A DNA stretch of 64,000 nt from Ga0077527 sp964533495 (GCA_964533495.1 CAZHJU010000013.1:1-64000); one strand, 5' to 3'; counted from the first letter of the stretch, positions 34,310 through 42,463 are shown. The notes: generated by a model from the sequence alone, not told the origin. Made by a program: numbers and translations.

Positions 34310-35335
34310 ATGTCCACCAACAATCTCGCCGCCATCGCCCAGGCGATGGTCGCCCCCGGCAAGGGCATTCTTGCCGCCGATGAAAGCACCGGCACCATCG
34401 GCAAGCGTTTCGATGGCATCCAGGTCGAAAACATCGAAGAGAACCGTCGCGCCTACCGCGACATGCTGTTCGCGACCAAGGGCCTCGGCGACCACATCAG
34501 CGGCGTGATCCTCTACGACGAGACCCTGCGCCAGAAAGCCGCCGACGGCACGCCCTTCGTCGACGTGCTGAACAGGGCCGGCGTGCTGCCGGGCATCAAG
34601 GTCGACGCCGGCGCCAAGCCGCTGGCGTTCTGCCCGGGCGAAACCGTCACCGAGGGCCTCGACAACCTGCCCAGGCGCTGTGCCGAATACGTCAAGCTCG
34701 GCGCCAAATTCGCCAAGTGGCGCGCCGTCATCGACATCGGCCGCGACATCCCGACCTCCACCAGCATCGCCGCCAATGCGCACGCGCTGGCGCGTTATGC
34801 CGCGATTTGCCAGGAAGCGGGACTGGTGCCGATCGTCGAGCCCGAAGTGCTGATGGACGGCGATCACGACATCGACCGCTGCGAGGAAGTCACCGAGTGG
34901 ACGCTGAATGCCGTCTACGAGGCGCTGTACCTGCACCGCGTCGTGCTCGAGCATTCGGTGCTCAAGCCGTCGATGGTCATTTCCGGCAAGAAATGCCCGA
35001 AACAGGCGCCGGTCGACGAGGTTGCCGCGCGCACCGTGCGCACGCTGAAACGCACCGTGCCGGCGGCCGTCGCCGGCATCGTGTTCCTGTCCGGCGGCCA
35101 GAGCGACGAAGTGGCCACGGCGCACCTCAATTCGATGAACGTCCAGTTCAAGGGCAATCTGCCCTGGCCGCTGTCCTTCTCCTATGGCCGCGCCCTGCAG
35201 CAGCCGTCGCTGAAGGCCTGGAAAGGCCAGGCGGCGAACGTGCCGGCGGCGCAGGCGGCGCTGGCGCATCGCTCGAAAATGAACGGTCTGGCCGCTCTGG
35301 GACGTTATTCAGCTGATCTCGAGCACAAGGGCTGA
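34310..35335 (+). CDS. Class I fructose-bisphosphate aldolase
   Basis: 341 residues. The start AMVAPGKGILAADESTGTIGKR and the Schiff-base region VVLEHSVLKPSMVISG (lysine in LKPSM) are those of the metal-independent class I enzyme, close to the eukaryotic form; C-terminus KMNGLAALGRYS. Many betaproteobacteria use a class II metal enzyme at this step, so this may replace it or reflect gluconeogenic use. A likely promoter element TAAAAT is near 34258. It closes the glycolytic series. Confidence 0.95.
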   Translation: MSTNNLAAIAQAMVAPGKGILAADESTGTIGKRFDGIQVENIEENRRAYRDMLFATKGLGDHISGVILYDETLRQKAADGTPFVDVLNRAGVLPGIKVDAGAKPLAFCPGETVTEGLDNLPRRCAEYVKLGAKFAKWRAVIDIGRDIPTSTSIAANAHALARYAAICQEAGLVPIVEPEVLMDGDHDIDRCEEVTEWTLNAVYEALYLHRVVLEHSVLKPSMVISGKKCPKQAPVDEVAARTVRTLKRTVPAAVAGIVFLSGGQSDEVATAHLNSMNVQFKGNLPWPLSFSYGRALQQPSLKAWKGQAANVPAAQAALAHRSKMNGLAALGRYSADLEHKG

Positions 35336-35380
35336 TTTATAAAAATTTTAATAAAATCAATAACTTATAAATCATAAATT
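35335..35380 (-). repeat. AT-rich dispersed repeat, minus-strand copy after aldolase gene
   Basis: Read on the minus strand the segment is GATTTATAAGTTATTGATTT followed by TATTAAAATTTTTATAAA. It has the layout of the copies at 50521 and 55608 with small changes (AAGTTATTG for AAGTATTTG). It begins at the stop codon of the aldolase gene. Confidence 0.65.
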
Positions 35381-35395
35381 AGCGCTTGCCCTCAA

Positions 35396-36478
35396 ATGCG
35401 GCTGCCGGTTTCGATCATCACCGGATTTCTCGGCAGCGGCAAAACGACGCTGCTCAACCGGCTGTTGCAGGATCCCGCGATGGCTGGTGCCGCGGTGATC
35501 ATCAACGAGTTCGGCGAGATCGGACTCGATCACCTGCTGATCGCCACGCCCAACGAAAACACCGTGCTGCTGGCCAGCGGCTGCATCTGCTGCACGGTGC
35601 GCGGCGACCTGGTCAACACGCTGCGCAACCTCGACAAACAGCGCCGCCAGGGCGACCTGCCGCCCTTCGACCGCGTGCTGATCGAAACCACCGGGCTGGC
35701 CGATCCGGTGCCGATCGTGCAGACGGTGGTCGTCGACGAGAAACTCGCGCCACAGTACGCGCTGGACAGCGTGATCACGCTGGTCGATGCCGTCAACGGC
35801 GCGGCCCAGCTCGACCGGCAGCCTGAATCGCGCAAACAGGCGGCCGTGGCCGACCGGCTGTTGATCACCAAGACCGACATCGCCGTCCCCGCGGATGTCG
35901 CCATGCTGCAGGAACGGCTCGCCACGCTGAATCCCGCGGCCGAAGTGACCATTGCCAGCCACGGCGCAGTCGCGCCTGCGCTGCTGTTCGGCGCCGCGAT
36001 CGCGCCGGAGTCGCGCCGGGCCGAAGTGGCGCGCTGGCTGCGCGAGGATCATTACCGCCGTGTCGAAAGCCGGCAGCACGGCCTGGCACCGGGCGCGCAC
36101 GATGCCGGCATCCGCTCCTACAGCCTGATGCTGGATGTGCCGGTCACCCGCGCCGGGCTGACGGCCTGGCTGACCGCGCTGGCGTCCCTGCGCGGCGCCG
36201 AACTGCTGCGGGTGAAAGGACTACTCAACGTCGAAGGCGAACCGGTCGCGGTGCATGCGGTGCAGACGCTGATCCACGAACCGGTGATCCTGGAACGCTG
36301 GCCCGATGACGAGCGCCGCTCGCGGCTGGTGTTCATCACCCGCGACATGACGCGCGAGGCCGTCGAAAGCACGCTGGGCGTGCTGGGCTGGCAATCGCAG
36401 GCGCCGGCCACCGCGGTTCCGAAGCCCGATCCCCAGGCCTACGCGCGGTTTCTCGCGTCGATGACCAAAATGCATTGA
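35396..36478 (+). CDS. CobW/ZNG1-family G3E GTPase, putative metal chaperone
   Basis: 360 residues. P-loop GFLGSGKTT at 10-18, metal-binding GCICC at 62-66, the switch region ETTGLADP and base-recognition ITKTD. The C-terminal CobW domain follows (residues about 240-350). The family inserts metal (zinc or cobalt) into partner proteins using GTP; the client is not clear. It sits just before a metal-dependent amidohydrolase gene, a plausible but unproved client. Confidence 0.93.
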   Translation: MRLPVSIITGFLGSGKTTLLNRLLQDPAMAGAAVIINEFGEIGLDHLLIATPNENTVLLASGCICCTVRGDLVNTLRNLDKQRRQGDLPPFDRVLIETTGLADPVPIVQTVVVDEKLAPQYALDSVITLVDAVNGAAQLDRQPESRKQAAVADRLLITKTDIAVPADVAMLQERLATLNPAAEVTIASHGAVAPALLFGAAIAPESRRAEVARWLREDHYRRVESRQHGLAPGAHDAGIRSYSLMLDVPVTRAGLTAWLTALASLRGAELLRVKGLLNVEGEPVAVHAVQTLIHEPVILERWPDDERRSRLVFITRDMTREAVESTLGVLGWQSQAPATAVPKPDPQAYARFLASMTKMH

Positions 36479-36535
36479 TCAAACCGGTCTTTGTCTTGAC
36501 AAGGGCAGGGTGATTATTTAGCTTCCAAGCTTCGT

Positions 36536-36585
36536 TGCAAACGCTTGCATTCTGCAAATTTTGCAGTCTTGGCAATGCAATTGCA
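36536..36585. promoter_or_regulatory. Cluster of three TGCA-type palindromes upstream of amidohydrolase gene
   Basis: TGCAAACGCTTGCA (36536-36549, 5-bp arms, with AAACGCTT resembling LacI-family operators), CTGCAAATTTTGCAG (36552-36566, perfect 7-bp arms with central T) and TGCAATTGCA (36576-36585, perfect). A TTGACA at 36496-36501 could be a -35. The palindromes lie 30-80 bases before the start codon, a suitable operator place. Confidence 0.5.
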
Positions 36586-36614
36586 GCTCATCGCAACACG
36601 GAGGAGTTTCCCTG

Positions 36615-37964
36615 ATGTTCGAATTCAAACCCCCGGAAGCCAGGGGCGCAGTCAAGGTTCTCAAGGGCGGCCTGCTGATCGACGGCAACGGCGGCAAGCC
36701 GGTCAAGAATCCGGTCATCGTGCTCGAAGGCCGGCGCATCAAGCAGGTCGGTGTCAAGGGCAAGGTCAAGATTCCGGCGAAAGCGGAAATCATCGACTGC
36801 GGCACGGCGACGCTGATGCCGGGACTGATGGACATCCATCTGCACACGATGATGTTCAACTGCCTGACCTTCCACAACTACCGCGTCGCGCAGTGGGAAA
36901 TCACCCCCGAGCTGCAGCAGATGTACGGCCTGTTCCACGCCCAGCTCTGCTTCGACATGGGCTTCACCACGCTGCGCGACCTCGGCCTCAATTCCGGCCG
37001 CGGCCTGCTCACCGCGCACCTGTGCGCGATCCGCGATTCGATCAACGCCGGCGTCATTGAAGGCCCGCGCATGCTGATCGGCGGCTTCACGACCATCACC
37101 GGCTCGCACCTCGACCTGATCCAGCCGCGCGCGGCGCAGCGCTATGGCTTCCAGACCGCCGACGGCCCGTGGGAACTGCGCAAGCTGGCGCGCACCAACC
37201 TGCTGGCGGGCTGTGACATCGTGAAGACCTGCGCCACCGGCGGCGGCGGCACCGACAAGGAAGAGCCGGACATCCGCAACATGACGCAGGAGGAAATCAA
37301 CGCCATCGTTGACGAGGCGCACGCCTTCCACAAGATCGCCGCGGTGCACTGCTTCACGCCCAACGGCCAGCGCATGGCGCTCGAGGCCGGCGCCGACACC
37401 ATCGAGCACATGGTGTTCCACGAGGAAGAAACCATCGACATGATCGCCGAGTCCGGCACCTGGATGACGCCGACGCTGCTCCACCGCACCGACCACGCGA
37501 TCGAGACGCGCAAGGACCAGGGCACCTCGCAGTTCGTGCTGAACAAGATGAAGGCGCTGCAGCCGTACTGCTACGAAACCTTCCAGAAAATGCACAAGGC
37601 CGGCGTCAACATCGCGCTCGGCACCGACATGGGTTTCGATCCCGAAATGGGCACCAACGCCCGCGAGATGGAGGTCTACGTCAAGCTCGGCATGACCAAC
37701 ATGGAAGCCATCCTGACCGCGACGCGCAACGCGGCGCGCGCGATCAAGATGGACCGCGAGCTGGGCACCGTCGAGGCCGGCAAGCTGGCCGACATCATCG
37801 CCGTCAAGGGCGATCCGTCGAAGGACATCCGCGTATTCCAGGAAAAGAAAAACATCCAGATCGTGATGAAGGAAGGCCGCGTCTACGCCGACCGCCGTCC
37901 CGGACAGAACAAGAGCGTGGTCAGCGTCACGCCGCGCGACTGGAAGAAGATCGATTACCTGTAA
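36615..37964 (+). CDS. Metal-dependent amidohydrolase (imidazolonepropionase-like family)
   Basis: 449 residues from ATG at 36615, preceded by GGAGGA at good spacing; an upstream in-frame ATG at 36561 lies in the palindrome-rich leader. Metal ligands: HLH at 75-77, the lysine in CDIVKTCATGG, His in AVHCFTPNGQ and IEHMVFHEEE, and Asp in LGTDMGFDP. It hydrolyses a C-N or ester bond of an unidentified substrate. Followed 42 nt later by a cupin gene, likely the same transcript. Confidence 0.92.
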   Translation: MFEFKPPEARGAVKVLKGGLLIDGNGGKPVKNPVIVLEGRRIKQVGVKGKVKIPAKAEIIDCGTATLMPGLMDIHLHTMMFNCLTFHNYRVAQWEITPELQQMYGLFHAQLCFDMGFTTLRDLGLNSGRGLLTAHLCAIRDSINAGVIEGPRMLIGGFTTITGSHLDLIQPRAAQRYGFQTADGPWELRKLARTNLLAGCDIVKTCATGGGGTDKEEPDIRNMTQEEINAIVDEAHAFHKIAAVHCFTPNGQRMALEAGADTIEHMVFHEEETIDMIAESGTWMTPTLLHRTDHAIETRKDQGTSQFVLNKMKALQPYCYETFQKMHKAGVNIALGTDMGFDPEMGTNAREMEVYVKLGMTNMEAILTATRNAARAIKMDRELGTVEAGKLADIIAVKGDPSKDIRVFQEKKNIQIVMKEGRVYADRRPGQNKSVVSVTPRDWKKIDYL

Positions 37965-38006
37965 TCCGCATTGCGGCGACAACCGAACAACCGGAGGAGG
38001 TTGAGC

Positions 38007-38531
38007 ATGGCAGCAGCAAAAAGGAAGGCGGCAAAAAAAGCAGCAGGCAAAACCAAGACCGAAGGCGCGGTCCGCGCCGGAAACGGCCAGTACCACTTCC
38101 GCATGGCGAAGCTGAAGAAGGTGCCCGCGGGCACCGGCTATTCGACTTCGCACGGCGGGGTCGTCGAGGGTACCCGCATCCTCGTCGGCTACATCCACAA
38201 GCCGCGCGGCACGGGTTCACGCATGCACTCGCACAAGAACGAGCAGCTGAACTACGTGCTGCGCGGCACGCTGGTGGGATCGGTCAACGGCAAGCGTGTC
38301 AAAGCACCTGCCGGCACCCTGGTCTACATCCCGGCCAATGCCCCGCACAACCTGGTGGCTTCGACCAAGGACGAAGACGTCATTTTTCTCGCGATCAAGG
38401 ACCTGTCGCAGGGCATCATCGGCATGGCGGTGGATGGCACGATGACGGGGCCGCATTACGAGAAAGGTTTCGGCCCCGCGGCAAAGGCGGCGAAAAAGAA
38501 GGCCGCCCGGCGCAGTGCCGCACGCCAATAA
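38007..38531 (+). CDS. Cupin-domain protein with Lys/Ala-rich tails
   Basis: 174 residues from ATG at 38007 (GGAGGAGG before it). The single cupin beta-barrel (about 50-140) has HKNEQLNYVLRGTLVG and PANAPHNLVAS, giving a HxxxE...H metal site. The N-terminal 25 residues (AAAKRKAAKKAAGKTKT) and the last 20 (KAAKKKAARRSAARQ) are basic, resembling histone-H1-like or DNA-binding tails. It follows the amidohydrolase and may act on the same substrate, or be a small-molecule-responsive DNA-binding protein; both are inference. Confidence 0.88.
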   Translation: MAAAKRKAAKKAAGKTKTEGAVRAGNGQYHFRMAKLKKVPAGTGYSTSHGGVVEGTRILVGYIHKPRGTGSRMHSHKNEQLNYVLRGTLVGSVNGKRVKAPAGTLVYIPANAPHNLVASTKDEDVIFLAIKDLSQGIIGMAVDGTMTGPHYEKGFGPAAKAAKKKAARRSAARQ

Positions 38532-38564
38532 AATAATCAATAAAAACAAATAGTTATAAATCCT
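38527..38564 (-). repeat. AT-rich dispersed repeat, minus-strand copy after cupin gene
   Basis: On the minus strand it reads GGATTTATAACTATTTG then TTTTTATTGATTATTTTATT, a near copy of the 50521 and 55608 elements. It overlaps the last codon and stop of the cupin gene. Confidence 0.7.
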
Positions 38565-38904
38565 CTGCGGCATCTTCTGCGGAGAAAGAGAAAATGCTGC
38601 GCGGCGAGCAGTGCCGCACAGTGCAGGAAACGCTGCCGCTGCAACTGGAAGCCGGCGGGTTTTTGGGCGTGAAGCGTTTCGTGTCGGTGTCGAACGTGCG
38701 CATGACGGGCGGCATCGAAGTCATGGGCGGCGCCGGCAAGTCCTTTTTCCAAAGTGCTGGCCGGCGAACCCCGCAGCGGGAACATCGTGCGTGCCGATCC
38801 CGGTAGAAAAACACTGACCCTGCTTCGCCGCGACAATCCGGAGTAAGCTGCTGCAGGCACTGGTTGCCGCCAGTTCCAACCCTGTTCATCCGGAGGAGAG
38901 ACCG
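38532..38904. other. 373-base gap with AT repeat and a possible broken gene
   Basis: After the AT repeat only the possible frameshifted remnant at 38594-38846 is seen. The last 25 bases hold the CGGAGGAGAG ribosome site of the following TctC gene. Confidence 0.6.
38594..38846 (+). pseudogene. Possible frameshifted gene remnant
   Basis: The frame from ATG 38594 reads with normal third-base GC to GGIEVMGGAGKSFFQ, then runs to a stop at 38806; shifting one frame after the TTTTTCC run at about 38744 continues as KVLAGEPRSGNIVRADP and TLTLLRRDNPE to TAA at 38844-38846. This looks like a short gene with an indel in a homopolymer, or a 3-prime remnant. I do not recognise the family, and a sequencing error is possible. 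Confidence 0.3.
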
Positions 38905-39873
38905 ATGAAGCTGCTGACGCACCTGCTGGCCGCCGTTTTCGCCGTTTCTGCCCTTGTCGCGCACGCTGCCGCGCCGTACCCGACCAAACCGATCCGCATC
39001 ATCGTCGCCTACACGCCGGCCGGCACCACCGACATTCTCGCCCGCCTCGTCGGCCAGAGGATGAGTGAAACCTGGGGCCAGCCGGTGATCGTCGACAACC
39101 GCGCCGGCGCCGCCGGCAACATCGGCACCGAGGTCGCGGCGCGCGCGACCGCCGACGGGCACACGCTGATCATGGGCACCGCCGGCACCCACGGCATCAA
39201 TATCAGCCTCTACCGCAAGCTCGGCTGGCATCCGGTCAAGGACTTCGCGCCGGTGAGCCTGGTCGCGATGGTGCCCAACATCATGGTGGTCAACAACAGC
39301 CTGCCGGTGAAAAACGTCAGGGAGTTCGTCGCCCACGTGAAGGCCAATCCCGGCAAGCTGTCCTACGGCTCGCCCGGCAACGGCAGCACCGCGCACCTGT
39401 CGATGGAATTGTTCAAGAGCATGACCGGCTTGAACATCGTGCACATCCCGTACAAGGGCAGCGCCGGCGTGCTCGCCGACGTGATGGGCGGGCAGATCGC
39501 GGTTACCATCGACAACATGCCGCCGTACATCCCGCAGGTGAAGGCCGGCAAGATCCGCGCGCTGGCGGTGAGCACGACGAAACGTTCCTCGGCCATGCCC
39601 GACCTGTCGTCGATCGCCGAAGCCGGCGTGCCCGGCTACGACTCCGGTGCCTGGTTCGGTCTGCTGGCGCCGGCCGGCACGCCGCAGGACGTCGTCGCCA
39701 AGCTGTCGGCCGAAACCGCGCGCATCATCAAGCTGCCCGAAGTCAACAAGCGCGTGTCGGAACTCGGCGCCGAGCCGGTGGGTGGCACCCCCGCGGAATT
39801 CGCGGCGCTGATCCAGTCGGAGATCGCGAAATGGGCCAAGGTCATCAAGGACGCCGGCGTCGAACTGCAATAA
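38905..39873 (+). CDS. Tripartite tricarboxylate transporter substrate-binding protein (TctC/Bug)
   Basis: 322 residues. Signal peptide (MKLLTHLLAAVFAVSALVAHA), then the Bug signature YPTKPIRIIVAYTPAGTTDI, DNRAGAAGNIG and PGKLSYGSPGNGSTAHLSMELF. Bug proteins bind carboxylates in the periplasm. No TctA/TctB membrane genes occur in the window, so it may serve a distant transporter or signalling, as often seen for the expanded Bug family. Placed between the cupin and an acyl-CoA dehydrogenase. Confidence 0.93.
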   Translation: MKLLTHLLAAVFAVSALVAHAAAPYPTKPIRIIVAYTPAGTTDILARLVGQRMSETWGQPVIVDNRAGAAGNIGTEVAARATADGHTLIMGTAGTHGINISLYRKLGWHPVKDFAPVSLVAMVPNIMVVNNSLPVKNVREFVAHVKANPGKLSYGSPGNGSTAHLSMELFKSMTGLNIVHIPYKGSAGVLADVMGGQIAVTIDNMPPYIPQVKAGKIRALAVSTTKRSSAMPDLSSIAEAGVPGYDSGAWFGLLAPAGTPQDVVAKLSAETARIIKLPEVNKRVSELGAEPVGGTPAEFAALIQSEIAKWAKVIKDAGVELQ

Positions 39874-39887
39874 AAAAACACTCATTA

Positions 39888-39947
39888 ACAGGATGGGCAA
39901 GATTGAGAGCGGAATACATGAATCCCGGCTTGTCCTGCCCATCCTGT
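39888..39947. repeat. Inverted repeat ACAGGATGGGCA / TGCCCATCCTGT
   Basis: Exact 12-bp arms at 39888-39899 and 39936-39947 separated by 36 bases, filling the gap between the TctC gene and the acyl-CoA dehydrogenase. This kind of CAGGATGGGCA element is a dispersed extragenic repeat in many proteobacteria. It could form an mRNA hairpin between the genes. Confidence 0.75.
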
Positions 39948-39958
39948 AGATTAAAAGA

Positions 39959-41107
39959 ATGATCCGCGACCCCGAATCCTTCACCCTCCTCCTCGATACC
40001 CTGCAGCGCTTCGTCCGCGACAAGCTGATCCCGCGCGAAGCCGAGGTCACCGAAACCGACGAAATTCCCGCCGACATCCTCGGCGCGATGCGCGAGCTGG
40101 GCCTGTTCGGGCTGACGATCCCGGAGGAATATGGCGGGCTTGGCCTCACCACCGAGGAAGAAGTGCTGACCTCGATGGCCGTGTGTTACGCCTCGCCGGT
40201 GTTCCGCTCGCGCTTCGGCACCAACACCGGCATCGGCTCGCAGGGCATCGTCATCGACGGCACGCCGGAGCAGAAAAAGAAATACCTGCCGCGTCTGGCT
40301 TCCGGCGAGATCACCGGTTCCTTCGCGCTGACCGAGCCCGAAGCCGGATCGGATGCCGGCTCGCTGCGCACGATGGCGAAACGCGACGGCGACCACTACG
40401 TCATCGACGGTTCCAAGCGCTACATCACCAACGCGCCCGAGGCCGACATCTTCACGGTGATGGCGCGCACGGATCCGGCGTCCAAGGATGCGAAAGGCGT
40501 GTCGGCCTTCATCGTCGAGCGCAACACGCCGGGACTCAGCGTCGGGCCGTACGACCGCAAGATGGGCCAGCGCGGCTCGCATACGGCCGACGTGATTTTC
40601 GACAATGTGCGGGTGCCGGCCGGCAGCATCATCGGCGGCCAGGAAGGCCAGGGCTTCAAGACCGCGATGAAAGTCCTCGACAAGGCACGGCTCAACATCG
40701 CCGCGGTCTGCACCGGTGCCGCCGAACGCCTGCTGGATGAAGCACTGAATTACGCCAAAGATCGTCAGCAGTTCGGCAAACCGATCGCCGAGTTCCAGCT
40801 GGTGCAGGCCATGCTGGCCGATTCAAAAGCGGAAATTTATGCCGCGCGCAGCATGGTGCTGGAAGCCGCGCGCAAGAAGGATGACGGAATCAACATCACG
40901 CTGGAAGCGTCGTGCGCAAAACTGTTCGCTGCGGAAATGGTTGGTCGTGTTGCCGACCGTGCGGTGCAGATTCACGGTGGCGCGGGTTACATGCAGGCCT
41001 CGGCGGTGGAGCGGCTGTATCGCGATGTGCGGCTGTTTCGGCTGTATGAAGGCACCAGCCAGATACAACAGTTGGTGATTGCGCGGCATCTACTCAAAGG
41101 TATTTGA
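39959..41107 (+). CDS. Acyl-CoA dehydrogenase
   Basis: 382 residues, the standard short-chain-type length. FAD contacts FALTEPEAGSDAGSLRTMA and the ITNAPEADIF block; the C-terminal region RLFRLYEGTSQIQQLVIARHLL carries the catalytic glutamate (LYEGTSQ). It oxidises an acyl-CoA to the 2-enoyl-CoA, passing electrons to ETF. The acyl group is unknown; nearby carboxyltransferases suggest branched or dicarboxylic acid breakdown. Confidence 0.95.
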   Translation: MIRDPESFTLLLDTLQRFVRDKLIPREAEVTETDEIPADILGAMRELGLFGLTIPEEYGGLGLTTEEEVLTSMAVCYASPVFRSRFGTNTGIGSQGIVIDGTPEQKKKYLPRLASGEITGSFALTEPEAGSDAGSLRTMAKRDGDHYVIDGSKRYITNAPEADIFTVMARTDPASKDAKGVSAFIVERNTPGLSVGPYDRKMGQRGSHTADVIFDNVRVPAGSIIGGQEGQGFKTAMKVLDKARLNIAAVCTGAAERLLDEALNYAKDRQQFGKPIAEFQLVQAMLADSKAEIYAARSMVLEAARKKDDGINITLEASCAKLFAAEMVGRVADRAVQIHGGAGYMQASAVERLYRDVRLFRLYEGTSQIQQLVIARHLLKGI

Positions 41108-41140
41108 GAGCCGCCTGATACGAAAAAATCATTTTAAAAC

Positions 41141-41170
41141 AATGGGTTATAATACAATGAGTTATAATAC
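41141..41170 (+). repeat. Tandem 15-bp duplication with TATAAT
   Basis: AATGGGTTATAATAC and AATGAGTTATAATAC lie head to tail and differ at one base. Each contains a TTATAAT, so each could be a -10 element. The surrounding 270 bases (41108-41375) hold no gene and are lower in GC than the rest of the window. Confidence 0.7.
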
Positions 41171-41354
41171 TTTGCTTGAAAATCAAAGACTTGCACAAAT
41201 TTCTGCCGGGTTTGCCGATCCGGTTAATAGGCTGCCCGAATGACTTTCAGATGGCGCAATCTTTTGAATGCAATGAATAATTCCTAGAGCGGAAGTACGG
41301 GATTGCCAGGAAACGGCGGCAGGTTATCCGACAAAACGGTCGCGCTAAATTAAA

Positions 41355-41361
41355 GTTGGGC
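41355..41361 (+). other. attC-like core site GTTGGGC before transporter gene
   Basis: GTTGGGC fits the integron recombination core GTTRRRY and lies 14 bases before the start codon at 41376, the usual cassette-start distance. Its predecessor half site was not found. See the matching GCCCAAC at 42247. Confidence 0.45.
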
Positions 41362-41375
41362 GTCATAAACACACC

Positions 41376-42245
41376 ATGCCACTGTCGGCGCTTGCGCTCG
41401 TAATTCTCGGCGCGCTCATTCACGCCACTTGGAATGTTCTCGCGAAGAGGGCTTCAGGTGGAGCTCCATTCGTGTGGCTCTACGGATTGGTCAGCGTAGT
41501 TGCGACGAGTCCACTCTGCATCTTCGCGTGGCATCGGCAAGTTCAACCCCTGAGTTTAGAGGCGTGGCTCGCGATAATTTGCAGCGGAGCATTACATCTT
41601 CTTTACTCGCTTGTCCTTCAGAAGGGCTATCAAGCAAGCGACTTTTCGATCGTGTATCCAGTGGCAAGGGGCACTGGGCCGTTTATATCCGTGTTAGCAG
41701 CTGTTGTCCTGCTCAATGAAATGCCTAGTGCTTTTGGTTGGGTTGGGATAGTGGTCATCATTTTCGGCATTCTGCTGATTTCTGAATTACCTAGAGCTGC
41801 GACGACCCGCGCTTCTCAGGTGACTGTAGGTCTTGGCTGGGGTGTTCTGACGGGAGCTTGCATTGCCGGATATACCGTTGTCGATGGTTGGGCTATACGG
41901 GGACTAGGGCTTGACCCGATGCTCTACTACACGCTTGGTTTATTGTTTCGCACAATCATCCTAGCGCCGCAGGCATTACGATCGACCGACCAACTCGCAT
42001 TGCAGTGGGCCAAAAACGCCCGATATATAGTAGGGGTGGGATTGCTCGCTCCCATCGCCTATACCCTCATTCTTTATGCCTTGACGCAAGCCCCACTCAT
42101 CTATGTCGCACCTGCGCGCGAAGTCTCTATGTTGCTCGGTGTGATCATTGGGGCCATGCTGCTTAATGAGCCATTCACCAGATGGCGCTTGCTGGGCGCA
42201 GCTTTTATGGTTTTTGGCGTTGCAATGCTCTCCATGGCTAAATGA
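41376..42245 (+). CDS. EamA-family drug/metabolite transporter
   Basis: 289 residues with about ten membrane helices in two EamA halves; start MPLSALALVILGALIHATWNVL, second half LGWGVLTGACIAGYTVVDGWA, end LLGAAFMVFGVAMLSMAK. Codon use is far less GC-biased (for example TTT, ATA, CTA) than all neighbours, and the gene is framed by GTTGGGC and GCCCAAC, so it looks like an acquired cassette-type gene. It probably exports a small metabolite. Confidence 0.9.
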   Translation: MPLSALALVILGALIHATWNVLAKRASGGAPFVWLYGLVSVVATSPLCIFAWHRQVQPLSLEAWLAIICSGALHLLYSLVLQKGYQASDFSIVYPVARGTGPFISVLAAVVLLNEMPSAFGWVGIVVIIFGILLISELPRAATTRASQVTVGLGWGVLTGACIAGYTVVDGWAIRGLGLDPMLYYTLGLLFRTIILAPQALRSTDQLALQWAKNARYIVGVGLLAPIAYTLILYALTQAPLIYVAPAREVSMLLGVIIGAMLLNEPFTRWRLLGAAFMVFGVAMLSMAK

Positions 42246-42246
42246 C

Positions 42247-42321
42247 GCCCAACCACGCGCTGCAGCCGACAGTCACCAGCGTGCTTCGCCCGCCGGAGCG
42301 AGCGTTGTTTAGCATTTGGGC
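42247..42321 (+). other. attC: attC-like site after transporter gene (degenerate)
   Basis: GCCCAAC at 42247-42253, two bases after the stop codon, then GCGCTGCAGCCGAC, a typical left half of attC sites, then an imperfect central hairpin (CGTGCTTCGCC / GGAGCGAGCG), and TTTGGGC at 42315-42321, complementary to GCCCAAC except one base. The total of 75 bases is within the normal attC size range. The right-hand inner arm is poorly conserved, so it may be inactive. Confidence 0.45.
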
Positions 42322-42374
42322 GCAAGAGTTTTCTTCGTTCCAAATCTCCTTGTGGTTATTAGTCTGGCCGCTCA

Positions 42375-42398
42375 GTTCATGCAGGTTTTGGCATGAAC
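42375..42398. repeat. Perfect hairpin GTTCATGC / GCATGAAC
   Basis: Eight-base exact arms with an 8-base loop AGGTTTTG, between the two attC-like elements. It may be a terminator-like end of the transporter transcript, but no T-run follows. Confidence 0.6.
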
Positions 42399-42400
42399 CC

Positions 42401-42463
42401 GCCCAACATCTCAGTCAATCCGGACCGTTGCAAGTGTCGCTTCGCGCCGCGTGCAACGGCCGG
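42401..42463 (+). other. attC: Second attC-like stem-loop (partial)
   Basis: GCCCAAC at 42401-42407 is followed by CCGG-A-CCGTTGCA (42420-42432) and TGCAACGGCCGG (42452-42463): a 12-bp stem with one extra unpaired A at 42424, the extrahelical-base arrangement known from attC. No GTTRRRY core follows, so the right end is lost or the likeness is only partial. Confidence 0.4.

Noticed and set aside
38537..40152. Long minus-strand frames opposite the TctC gene
   Set aside because: The plus-strand TctC protein has signal peptide and family motifs; the minus frames have none.
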